15,282 bases of DNA, from the NCBI GenBank assembly GCA_947632745.1, contig CANRQH010000024.1, positions 1-15,282 on the forward strand. The letters run 5' to 3'. The notes beneath the pieces were generated by a model that was given only the letters and a program-made list of their open reading frames with translations, had not been told where the DNA came from and did not search any database. Within the stretch, counting starts at the first letter, position 1; each line of letters begins with the position of its first letter. The stretch comes from an uncultured Clostridia bacterium. GTDB lineage: Bacteria; Bacillota; Clostridia; TANB77; CAG-508. Of the stretch, positions 6,476 through 13,942 are shown one piece after another. The position numbers and the translations under genes were made by a program.

Positions 6476-7201
6476 TTATTTTGCCTCCTCCATATAATTT
6501 ACTTCAAAATCACCATTATATTTTGAAATTTGTACTTTATTAGATTTTTGAATTTCAGCTTTAATTCCTGAAGAATCTAGAGTTTCGCTGTATCCACCTT
6601 TTCCAAAAATACTACTTTCTAAGTAAGTACTATTTCCTATTGCTTTTATTTCATATTTTTCTGTTCTTAAATGCCTACTATTTATTTTTATTGTATCTCC
6701 TACATCTACTATATCTGTTAAATTAACTATTCGTTCATTATTTATAGAAATTGCTTCTGCTCCGCTATCTTTTAAATAATTTACTATATATATTAAATCT
6801 TCTGCATTTATTGAAACTATTTCTTCATCTTCTCTAAGTTCATTTTGTTCTTTCTCAGATAATGTAATTATTACTCCTTCTCCTTCTACGTCCGTTTTTC
6901 CAAGAGCCTTTTCCAAACTTTGAAGTTCTTCTTCTAATGTTTGTTTTGTTTTACTTTCTGCGGAGCTTTCTTCTCTATATGAATCCAATGTATTTACTGT
7001 TTCATCATATTTTTCTTTTGTTTCTTCATATTTTGTTTTCCAATTTGCAAGTTCTTGCCTTAATTCTGTTGCTTGCAATGTATCTATATTTGTTTCCTCT
7101 GATTCTTGAACTACTTTAAATTGCATAAATATAATCATGACTAATAAAAAACACATTACACCCATTGTAATTATCATTATAATTTTGCCTTTTTTCTCCA
7201 T
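6476..7201 (-). CDS. ylxX: DUF881 division-cluster membrane protein (YlxX-like)
   Basis: This 241-residue bitopic protein has one membrane segment at about residues 7-28 and an extracytoplasmic Glu/Lys-rich coiled coil (about 45-105). The DUF881 domain follows, marked by GKTDVEGEGVIITL, a two-residue-changed SGAEAISINNERIV core and a C-terminal IKAEIQKSNKVQI strand. The function of DUF881 proteins is not established; they occur as tandem pairs in division clusters. It lies between another DUF881 gene and sbp, as YlxX does in Bacillus. The start at 7201 has GGAGG nine bases upstream. The C-terminus overlaps the ribosome binding site of sbp. All CGG triplets in it are out of phase. Confidence 0.88.
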   Translation of the reverse strand: MEKKGKIIMIITMGVMCFLLVMIIFMQFKVVQESEETNIDTLQATELRQELANWKTKYEETKEKYDETVNTLDSYREESSAESKTKQTLEEELQSLEKALGKTDVEGEGVIITLSEKEQNELREDEEIVSINAEDLIYIVNYLKDSGAEAISINNERIVNLTDIVDVGDTIKINSRHLRTEKYEIKAIGNSTYLESSIFGKGGYSETLDSSGIKAEIQKSNKVQISKYNGDFEVNYMEEAK

Positions 7202-7226
7202 TAGGTTTTACCTCCCTAGTTTTTAT

Positions 7227-7931
7227 TTATTTTGAATTTGCATATTTAAAATTCAATGTTCCTGTGAATTTAGGTATTTGTACATTTTGAACTTTTTTAA
7301 ATTCTACTATTTTTCCTAAACTTGTAAAATAATCTAAAGTTCCTCCTGCTCTATTTAATGTTGCTAATTTTTCGCTTAACCCTATTGCTAAAATTTCTAT
7401 TGGTGAACTTATTTTTTCTCCATTAACTACTATTACATTTCCATCACAAGATATTGCTGTTGTAGTTACAATCCTATTACCATTTATTGAAATAGCCTCT
7501 GCCCCAGCATTTTTTAATTCATTTACAACAGCAAGCACATTTTCTGCATGAATAAGTAGTCCTTCTGTATCTATTTGTGAAGTTTCTTTTCCATCTGTTA
7601 GTGTAACTTTTACCCCTGTTCCTGTAACATCTGTATTTCCAAGGATAAGATTATCTTTTTTTATTTTGTTTTCTAATTCTTCTAGTTCACTATTATTACT
7701 TGTTGCTTGTTGCCTAGTGCTTTCTAGTTCCTTAGTTACTTTTTCGAGTTCTGCATATTGATTTTCATATTTTTCTTTCATTTTTAATACTTGACTTTTT
7801 AAATTACTCTCTTCCTGATTTGAGGAATTAGTTGTGCCGTTGTTATTAACTGTTCTTATTTGTACTGCTATTGCAGCTCCTAACATAAAACACATTATCA
7901 AAAGAATAATGGCTTCTACTTTTTTGTCCAT
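7227..7931 (-). CDS. ylxW: DUF881 division-cluster membrane protein (YlxW-like)
   Basis: This 234-residue protein is paralogous to its downstream neighbour. It has a single membrane segment at residues 6-25 and a coiled coil with ELEKVTKELESTRQQ. The DUF881 core includes LGNTDVTGTGVKVTL, NAGAEAISINGNRIV and a C-terminal VEFKKVQNVQIPKFTG strand. The open frame extends to 7982, but AGGAG seven bases before the ATG at 7931 fixes the start there; the upstream codons belong to the end of ftsQ. Only four bases separate the ftsQ stop (after the +1 shift) from this start. That spacing itself supports the shifted ftsQ end. The role is unknown beyond association with the division cluster. Confidence 0.88.
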   Translation of the reverse strand: MDKKVEAIILLIMCFMLGAAIAVQIRTVNNNGTTNSSNQEESNLKSQVLKMKEKYENQYAELEKVTKELESTRQQATSNNSELEELENKIKKDNLILGNTDVTGTGVKVTLTDGKETSQIDTEGLLIHAENVLAVVNELKNAGAEAISINGNRIVTTTAISCDGNVIVVNGEKISSPIEILAIGLSEKLATLNRAGGTLDYFTSLGKIVEFKKVQNVQIPKFTGTLNFKYANSK

Positions 7932-7935
7932 AGCA

Positions 7936-9079
7936 TTACTCCTCTCTAAAATATGGTTTAAAACCTGAATTAATATCTCCATTTAAGAATATTATGCCTG
8001 ATTTTCCTTCTTCATTTTCTAAAATCTTTTTTAAATACAACATTTTATTTGTTAAATTTGTGGAATTTCCAATATATACTTTTTTATTCTTGCTTTCTAT
8101 ATATAGAATATAATTTTCATCATTTTGAACATCTATTTCTGTTATTAAATCTTCACTTCCTATAGTTTTTATTGCTTCTGTTATTTTTAAAACATCACTT
8201 AATTTTTCTAAGTCTTCTATTTTAAGTCTTTTTTCGCTTAATAATTCTGTTTCGTCTGTATTTAAACCGTACTATAACTGGAACTTGTTTTTTTTCTGCA
8301 GAATTTTCTAAAATATATCCATTTTTATCTATATATACATAACTATTTATTAAATTTATTTGGTATTTTACTTCTCTTTCTTCAACTTTAATATTTATTG
8401 CTCCTGGTAATTTTCTTGATATTTTTACACTTTGTATATACGCATTTTCTTTTATTTTTTCAATAATTGAATCGTTAAATTTAAAAATATTTTCTCCTTT
8501 TTTTAGTCCTGATAAACTTATAATTGTATTACTTTCGACTTTCTCATTTCCTTCAACTTCTATTTCTGTTATATTAAATATTGGTGCTGTTAATGAAAAA
8601 ATTGTAATTATTGCAATTAATATTATTATGCTAAATATTGTAGCAATAATTTTTTTCGATTTTTTCTTTTTTTTCTTTTTTCTATTAAGCCTCCTGTTTT
8701 GCGGTTCTATCTCTTCATAATATTTTGGTTCTGTTTTATTATTTTTTCTCTTATTTTGTTTTTGTACTTCTTTCTTTAATTCTCTTTTATTTTTTTTCTT
8801 TGATTCTTTTCTTTTTCTTCTCGTTGGTGGGATTTCTGTTTCATAATTTTCTTTTTTATTGTTTAACTCAATTATTATCTCATTATTAGAATACAAGTCA
8901 TTTTTTCTTTCTGTTGTTTCTTTTTGAACACTGGCTTTTGGCACACTTTCTCTTACTTTTACATGACTTTCTTTTCCATTTATTCTTTTGGTTACAAAGA
9001 CTTTTTTTTCGCCATTTGTTTCATTATCTATTTCTTCATCTGAAAAATATAAAACTTTTCCATCTTTATTTATATTCAA
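7936..9079 (-). CDS. ftsQ: Cell division protein FtsQ/DivIB, read through a +1 shift at CGG
   Basis: FtsQ/DivIB is a bitopic divisome protein that stabilises the FtsL-FtsB complex. It has a long, very Lys-rich cytoplasmic tail (about 140 residues), a membrane segment at about 144-164, a POTRA domain starting FNITEIEVEGN (168-178) and a beta domain. The first frame ends at 8222 after reading CGG at 8269-8267 (codon 271 from the chosen start). Skipping the C turns the sequence into Pro-Val-Ile-Val-Gly-Leu-Asn-Thr. The frame then stays open 110 more codons to TAA at 7938-7936, four bases before ylxW. The joined product is about 380 residues; without the shift most of the beta domain is lost. The start is ambiguous. 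GTG at 9088 overlaps its own ribosome binding site, while TTG at 9079 is six bases after AAGAAGGTG and preferred. Confidence 0.9.
7939..7943 (-). promoter_or_regulatory. Ribosome binding site of ylxW
   Basis: AGGAG lies seven bases before the ATG at 7931 and just before the ftsQ stop, placing the ylxW start 17 codons inside the longest open frame. Confidence 0.8.
8266..8269 (-). other. CGGT frameshift site in ftsQ
   Basis: The in-frame context is GTA CGG TTT. Dropping the C at 8269 gives GTA GGT TTA AAT, Val-Gly-Leu-Asn, and opens 110 more codons of FtsQ. This is the only one of the five sites with T as fourth base. Confidence 0.83.
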
Positions 9080-9104
9080 ATTTTTCACCTTCTTTTGCTA
9101 CAAT

Positions 9105-9133
9105 ATTTTATAATAAACTAAAAAAAATAGCAA
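9105..9133 (-). promoter_or_regulatory. Possible promoter of the ftsQ cluster
   Basis: TTGCTA (9133-9128), a 17-base spacer and TAAAAT (9110-9105) lie between the proS terminator and ftsQ. The -35 overlaps the terminator stem, so the case is weak. Confidence 0.3.
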
Positions 9134-9155
9134 GATTTTTTCTTACTATTTTTTT
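9120..9155 (-). terminator. Intrinsic terminator of proS
   Basis: On the - strand a 13-15 bp A/T-rich stem (9155-9141 with 9135-9121, one G-T pair) is followed by eight T from 9127 to 9120. It begins about 40 bases after the proS stop and separates the scpB-proS unit from the division cluster. Confidence 0.75.
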
Positions 9156-9194
9156 AATTTTATTATTTCGACTGTGCAAGCTGTAAACTTAACA

Positions 9195-10472
9195 TTATAA
9201 TAATTTTTTCAATTCTTGAAATGTTGTTTTTGTTTTTTCTCCTGTTAAAATATTTTCTAGCTCTATTTCTTCTCCTTCTTGCTTATCTCCAATAACAACC
9301 ATAAAAGGTGTTCCAAGAATTTTTACATCTTTTATTTTAGCTCCTATTGATAAATTTGGTCTGTCATCTAAAATTACATTTATATTATTTGCTTGTAAAT
9401 TTTCATATAACTTATTTGCTAATTTTGCTTTTTCTTCATTTTCTTGTTTTACAACAATTTGCAATTTATATGGTGCAACAGCTTTTGGTAAAACAAATCC
9501 ACATGGTACATCGTTTTTGTCTTTTACTAAGTTTTGCTCATAAACTGCAGCTAAAGTTCTACTTACACCTATTCCATAGCATCCCATATAATATAACTCT
9601 TCTTTTCCATCTTTATTTATGTATTTTCCATTCATCATTTCAGAATACCTTGTACCAAGTTGGAAAATGTGACCTAATTCCATTGTTCTTATTTCTTTAA
9701 ATCCTGATATATCTTCTATTCCATATTCATTTTTTAAATATTCTTTGTAATCTTCTCTTTCTAATATTTCTGTATTTAGACCCATTCCAGTTTTTTCATT
9801 ATATAAAATTTTATCTTCACCTTGGTTTGACACAATCATAAATTCTTCTGATTTTTTTCCTCCCATTGCACCATTATCTGCAACTATTGGAATAGCTTTT
9901 AGTCCAAGTTTTTCAAATATTTCTATAAATGCTTTTCTTACATTATCGTATGATTTTATCATTGAAGCTTCATCTGTATCAAAACTGTATGCATCTAACA
10001 TCGTAAATGCTTTTCCTCTAAGTAAATATCCTCTTGTTCTTATTTCATTTCTAAATTTTTCTCCAATTTGGTAATATGTTACTGGCAAATTTTTATATGT
10101 TTTTAATTTTTCTCTTGCAAATTCTAGCATTGCTTCTTCACCTGTTGGAGCTAAACAAAATGTTCCCTTGTTTGATTCTGTAATTAACATCGTTCCCTCA
10201 TTTACATATGAATCATATCTTCCAGAATTTTTCCAAATTGTGTCTGGTTGTAATATTGGTAGCAATACTTCTATACATCCATATTTATTTAATGTTTCTA
10301 CAATTATTTTTTCTATATTTCTTTTTACTAAAAGTGGTATTGTATTATATCCAAATAACCCAGCTCCATATTGTACTATTTGCCCTGTTTGCATTAATAT
10401 ACTTTGTCCTGGATACATTTCATCTATATTGTTTAATTTTACTCCACCATATCCTGTTTTAGATAATCTCAT
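9195..10472 (-). CDS. proS: Prolyl-tRNA synthetase lacking the editing insertion domain
   Basis: This class II aminoacyl-tRNA synthetase charges tRNA-Pro with proline in the cytoplasm. Motif 2 is FRNEIRTRG...LDAYSF (140-164). Motif 3 is MGCYGIGVSRTLAAV (296-310), and the C-terminal anticodon-binding domain covers about 325-425. At 425 residues it is about 150 shorter than the usual bacterial enzyme (~570). The stretch between GAMGGKKSEEFMIVSNQGED (201-220) and the ELGHIFQLGT segment (265-274) is only about 45 residues, so the INS domain that hydrolyses Ala-tRNA-Pro is absent, as in mitochondrial and alphaproteobacterial ProRS. AGGAGG lies seven bases before the ATG. It follows scpB by 41 bases. 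There is no CGG triplet in the sense strand. Confidence 0.95.
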   Translation of the reverse strand: MRLSKTGYGGVKLNNIDEMYPGQSILMQTGQIVQYGAGLFGYNTIPLLVKRNIEKIIVETLNKYGCIEVLLPILQPDTIWKNSGRYDSYVNEGTMLITESNKGTFCLAPTGEEAMLEFAREKLKTYKNLPVTYYQIGEKFRNEIRTRGYLLRGKAFTMLDAYSFDTDEASMIKSYDNVRKAFIEIFEKLGLKAIPIVADNGAMGGKKSEEFMIVSNQGEDKILYNEKTGMGLNTEILEREDYKEYLKNEYGIEDISGFKEIRTMELGHIFQLGTRYSEMMNGKYINKDGKEELYYMGCYGIGVSRTLAAVYEQNLVKDKNDVPCGFVLPKAVAPYKLQIVVKQENEEKAKLANKLYENLQANNINVILDDRPNLSIGAKIKDVKILGTPFMVVIGDKQEGEEIELENILTGEKTKTTFQELKKLL

Positions 10473-10513
10473 TTTTGTTCCTCCTCTTTTATTTATTTTT
10501 CTTTCATTTTAGG

Positions 10514-11100
10514 CTACTGTTCTTCATTTAAATTTTCTTGTTTTTCTTCTATTAATTCATCAATTACAACTTGCTTGTTAGAATCTAATTTGTATCTCGG
10601 AAGCTCAGGCAATTCCTTTAAAGTTTTGTACCCAAACATTTTCAAAAACTCATTTGTTGTTTTATATGACATTGGCTTACCAGGTAAATCTGACTTTCCC
10701 GCTTCTTCAATTAACCCATATTCTAAAAGCTTATACATTGTTCCATCAACATTTACTCCGGCGAATTGCCTCTATTTCTGCTCTTGATATTCTTGGGTTA
10801 TATGCAATTATAGAAAGTGTTTCTAATGCTGCATTTGAAAGTTTAGGTTTATTTCTTTTATCTAATATTTTACAAATATAATCATAATATTTTTTTCTTG
10901 TTGCAAGCTGGAAATTGTCCTCTGCTTTTACTATTTCTATTCCTCTTTCTTTGTCTTCATACTCAAAATTCATCTGTTTTATTATTTCTTCTATTTCTTC
11001 TTTTGATTTTTCCAAGCTTAAGCATAATTCACTTATATTTACTTCTCTTCCGGCAAGCAAAAAGTATTGCTTCTATTGTGCCTTTTATATTTTCTTCCAT
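10514..11100 (-). CDS. scpB: Segregation and condensation protein ScpB, read through two +1 shifts at CGG
   Basis: ScpB is the winged-helix kleisin-associated subunit of the SMC-ScpAB condensin. The gene is split over three frames. From ATG at 11100 the first 16 codons end in Phe-Ala-Cys, then CGG at 11052; skipping the C gives Gly-Arg-Glu-Val-Asn. The next segment runs to codon 113 (Ile-Arg), then CGG at 10760; skipping the C gives Gly-Val-Asn-Val-Asp-Gly-Thr and the remaining 80 codons. The reconstructed protein is 194 residues, against a usual ~190-200, with the family core LETLSIIAYNPRISRAEIEA near 94-111 and GLIEEAGKSDLPGKPMSYKTT after it. An ATG at 11112 is in frame, but the AGAAAGG next to it is too close, so 11100 is favoured. 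scpA is not adjacent. Homology is continuous apart from the two extra C bases. Confidence 0.92.
10757..10760 (-). other. CGGA frameshift site 2 in scpB
   Basis: The in-frame context is CGC CGG AGT, and the zero frame stops three codons later. Dropping the C at 10760 gives CGC GGA GTA AAT, Arg-Gly-Val-Asn, at residue 114. The normal arginine codon CGC directly precedes the anomalous CGG. Confidence 0.87.
11049..11052 (-). other. CGGA frameshift site 1 in scpB
   Basis: The in-frame context is TGC CGG AAG at codon 17. Dropping the C at 11052 gives TGC GGA AGA GAA GTA, Cys-Gly-Arg-Glu-Val, joining the expected N-terminus to the body of ScpB. Confidence 0.87.
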
Positions 11101-11150
11101 TATAAGGTTCATTCCTTTCTAAAAAAGCTTTTTTGTATATGTGATAATTT

Positions 11151-12590
11151 TTATTGCTTTCCATATCTATCTATTGAAGGTTGATCATGTTCAAAATCTT
11201 TTGCATATTCTAAATCTTGACCTATTTGTTCAATAACTTCTTCATCACTCATTGTTTTATGATATTCATCTATTTTATTTAATATATCTCTTTCATTATA
11301 ATACTCTTTCAAGTCTGGTAGAGCTTCATAACATTTTTCAAGCAAACTATTTTTATGACTTTGTGCTTCTTTTTTTGCTTCATTTGCATCTTTAGCCGCT
11401 AATTTTCTATCTTGTTCCATTTCTTCTGTTTCATGTCCAAGAGTTCTTTCTGGCTCAATTACTAGGTCTAATTGATATTCGATAACATCCTCCCCTTGAA
11501 CTAATTCTTCTCTATCATGATAAGATTTATCTCTTGATGCTTGTATAAAAGATATTTCTTTTCTATTTCTGTTTTCCGGTGTTCTAGCTTCATTTACCCA
11601 AGTCTCACTATAATCTACTCCTAAATACCAATTTTCACCAACTGAAAATCTTTCATTTGCATTAGGAATTTGAAACAATGAAGTCCTTCTTGTATTTAAA
11701 TTATTTACTGGCTTTTTTGCTTCTTCTCCATCTTCAAAACGTAATCTATCTTGTTCAGCTCTTTGTTTATCTTGACTACTTCCTATATCCATAGGTTTTA
11801 GAATTGTCTCATCTAATTCTACTGCTACCTTTCCGTCTAATGAGGTTACAACTAATGTATCTGGCGTAGTTCTTGGTTTTCCATCTTTTGCAGTAAGTTC
11901 TGCTGAATCAACTGCAGTTAAATATCCTGTTCTAAATATTCTTTCATCTGCTCCATCTGGCATTTTTCCTTTTAGTTTTTCTTCTAAATCTAATATATGC
12001 CATAAATAATTACCATTTATAACTTCATCTAGTTCTATTTGAAAATAACTATCAATTCGTATTTCATTTACTAAATTAGGCAATATATTTTTTTGTTCAT
12101 CTTCTTCCTTTTCTTCCTTTTCCTCATCTTCTTCAGATTTTTCTTCATGTTCTTTTTCTGCTAAATCTCTTTCTTCTTCATCTTTTTGTGAACCTGAATT
12201 TGAAGCTTCATTATCATCATTTTGCTCTTGTTCTTTATTTTTATCCATTTCCATTTTTAATTGTTTATTTAGTAATTTTTCATCTATTTCAATGTCTTTT
12301 GCTGTTTCAAGTTTCATACCATTTTCTTCACTTTGTGAACCTAAAACATTTCCTCTTGCATCATAAATAATATTAAATAATTTTCCATCATGTATTTCAC
12401 TTATTAAAAAGATTGGACCATTAATTTTTTTCCCAGTATCTTTTTCTTTATAAGCAAAATATCCTATTTGTTTACATTCCTGCTCATTTACTACAATTTT
12501 TTTGTTAATACTTTTTTTTGCATCATCTTTACATGAATCAATTAAAGCATATAATACTTGTTCATTAGTTATCTTTCTACCCTTTGCCAT
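11151..12590 (-). CDS. Unknown acidic, coiled-coil-rich cytoplasmic protein
   Basis: I do not recognise this 479-residue protein. No signal peptide or membrane segment is visible. The N-terminal ~100 residues form a mixed domain that includes INGPIFLISEIHDGKLFNII and YDARGNVLG. Residues 117-167 are a low-complexity Glu/Asp/Lys stretch. A middle part contains GYLTAVDSAELTAKDGKPR and DTLVVTSLDGKVAVELDE. Around 300-340 is NERFSVGENWYLGVDYSETW, and the C-terminal third is Lys/Glu-rich and helical. The open frame extends to 12632, but GGTG and AAGG before the ATG at 12590 support starting at Met-Ala-Lys-Gly-Arg-Lys. It lies between rarA and scpB on the same strand, 85 bases after rarA. The acidic, charged composition suggests a scaffold or a partner of nucleic-acid proteins, but that is a guess. 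No in-frame CGG. Confidence 0.8.
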   Translation of the reverse strand: MAKGRKITNEQVLYALIDSCKDDAKKSINKKIVVNEQECKQIGYFAYKEKDTGKKINGPIFLISEIHDGKLFNIIYDARGNVLGSQSEENGMKLETAKDIEIDEKLLNKQLKMEMDKNKEQEQNDDNEASNSGSQKDEEERDLAEKEHEEKSEEDEEKEEKEEDEQKNILPNLVNEIRIDSYFQIELDEVINGNYLWHILDLEEKLKGKMPDGADERIFRTGYLTAVDSAELTAKDGKPRTTPDTLVVTSLDGKVAVELDETILKPMDIGSSQDKQRAEQDRLRFEDGEEAKKPVNNLNTRRTSLFQIPNANERFSVGENWYLGVDYSETWVNEARTPENRNRKEISFIQASRDKSYHDREELVQGEDVIEYQLDLVIEPERTLGHETEEMEQDRKLAAKDANEAKKEAQSHKNSLLEKCYEALPDLKEYYNERDILNKIDEYHKTMSDEEVIEQIGQDLEYAKDFEHDQPSIDRYGKQ

Positions 12591-12675
12591 AATTATCACC
12601 TTTCCTTTTTTATATTTTTTTATACAATTCATTGCCTGTTAATGCATTTTTATCTAGCCTTACTCAATATATAGT

Positions 12676-13920
12676 TTACTGCGTACAATTTTCGTCTTTT
12701 ATATAATATTTTGTACCTTCCATTTTATCTGGTAAATATTGCTGTTCTACAAAATGCCCCGGAAAATCATGTGGATATAAATATCCTTTGCTATATCCTA
12801 AATTTTCCATATCTTTAATTGGTGCATTTCTTAAGTGCATTGGAATTTCTCCTGTATCCATATTTTGTACATCATCTAAAGCTTTATTTATTGCTAAATA
12901 TGAGGCATTAGATTTTTTTGAAGTTGCAACATATACAGCAGCTTCCGCAAGTATAATTCTTGCTTCTGGCATCCCCACCATATTTACTGCTTGCATTGCA
13001 GAATTTGCAACAACTAATGCGTTTGGATTTGCCATACCTACATCTTCAGATGCTGCAATTACAATTCGCCTTGCTAAAAACATCGGGTCTTCTCCTGCAT
13101 TTAATGCCCTTGCTAAATACAAAATTGCTGCATCTGGGTTAGAACCTCTCATAGATTTTATAAATGCACTAATATTATCATAATGGGAATCTCCATTTTT
13201 GTCAAATATTTGCTTTCTTTCTTGAATACAATTTTTTATAACTTCATCTGTTATATTTATTGTGCCATTTTCGTCCATTTGAGTTGTAAGTACTGCGATT
13301 TCTAAAGCATTTAAAGAAGTTCTTACATCCCCATTTGATATTATACTTAATTTTTTTAAAGTACTTTCTTCTATATTTATATTGTATTCTCCAAGCCCTT
13401 CTGGATTTTTAATTGCATTTTTTAAAATTTTAAATATGTCTTCTTCATTTAAAGGTTCTAGCTTAACTACCATAGAACGAGAAATTAAAGCTTTATTAAC
13501 TTCAAAATATGGATTTTCAGTAGTTGCTCCTATCATAATTATTGTTCCATTTTCTACATATGGTAAAAGTGCATCTTGTTGAAGTTTATTGAATCTATGT
13601 ATCTCATCTATAAATAAAATTGCTTTTCCAGTTGGATTTATCATAAAATTTTTGGTTTCTTCTATAACTGCTTTTATATCTGAAACTCCCGCAGTTACAG
13701 CATTTATTTTATAAAATTTATATTTTGTTGTTTCGCTTATAACTTTTGCTAAAGAAGTTTTTCCACATCCAGGTGGACCGAACAAAACAAGGCTGGATAA
13801 TCTATCTGCTTTTATGGTTCTATATAACAGTTTATCTTTTCCTAAAATATGTTCTTGTCCAACATATTCTTCTAATGTCTTTGGCCTTACTCTATATGCC
13901 AATGGTTCATTTGGATTCAT
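12676..13920 (-). CDS. rarA: Replication-associated recombination protein RarA (MgsA), AAA+ ATPase
   Basis: RarA is a clamp-loader-like AAA+ ATPase acting at stalled replication forks. The 414-residue protein begins MNPNEPLAYRVRPKTLEEYV, the typical N-terminus. Walker A GPPGCGKT is at 48-55, Walker B ILFIDEIHRF at 101-110 and sensor 1 GATTENP at 131-137. The C-terminal half carries MRGSNPDAAILYLARAL, EDVGMANPNAL and the LGYSKGYLYPHDFPGHF stretch of the tetramerisation region. The open frame continues upstream to 13992, but that extension is translated 31-bp repeat sequence. AAGGAG seven bases before the ATG at 13920 sets the start. I see no clear promoter in the repeat array upstream and no terminator after queA, so queA read-through may serve it. 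All CGG triplets in the gene are out of phase. Confidence 0.96.
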   Translation of the reverse strand: MNPNEPLAYRVRPKTLEEYVGQEHILGKDKLLYRTIKADRLSSLVLFGPPGCGKTSLAKVISETTKYKFYKINAVTAGVSDIKAVIEETKNFMINPTGKAILFIDEIHRFNKLQQDALLPYVENGTIIMIGATTENPYFEVNKALISRSMVVKLEPLNEEDIFKILKNAIKNPEGLGEYNINIEESTLKKLSIISNGDVRTSLNALEIAVLTTQMDENGTINITDEVIKNCIQERKQIFDKNGDSHYDNISAFIKSMRGSNPDAAILYLARALNAGEDPMFLARRIVIAASEDVGMANPNALVVANSAMQAVNMVGMPEARIILAEAAVYVATSKKSNASYLAINKALDDVQNMDTGEIPMHLRNAPIKDMENLGYSKGYLYPHDFPGHFVEQQYLPDKMEGTKYYIKDENCTQ

Positions 13921-13927
13921 ATAAAAC

Positions 13928-13933
13928 TCCTTT
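13928..13933 (-). promoter_or_regulatory. Ribosome binding site of rarA
   Basis: AAGGAG lies seven bases before the ATG at 13920. It excludes the longer frame opened by the repeat array upstream. Confidence 0.85.
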
Positions 13934-13942
13934 CTATGTTCC

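Noticed and set aside
10514..11060. Classical slippery-site or RF2-type programmed frameshift
   Set aside because: There is no shared slippery heptamer, no stop codon at the shift and no consistent upstream Shine-Dalgarno-like stimulator; the only shared feature is CGG followed by A or T.
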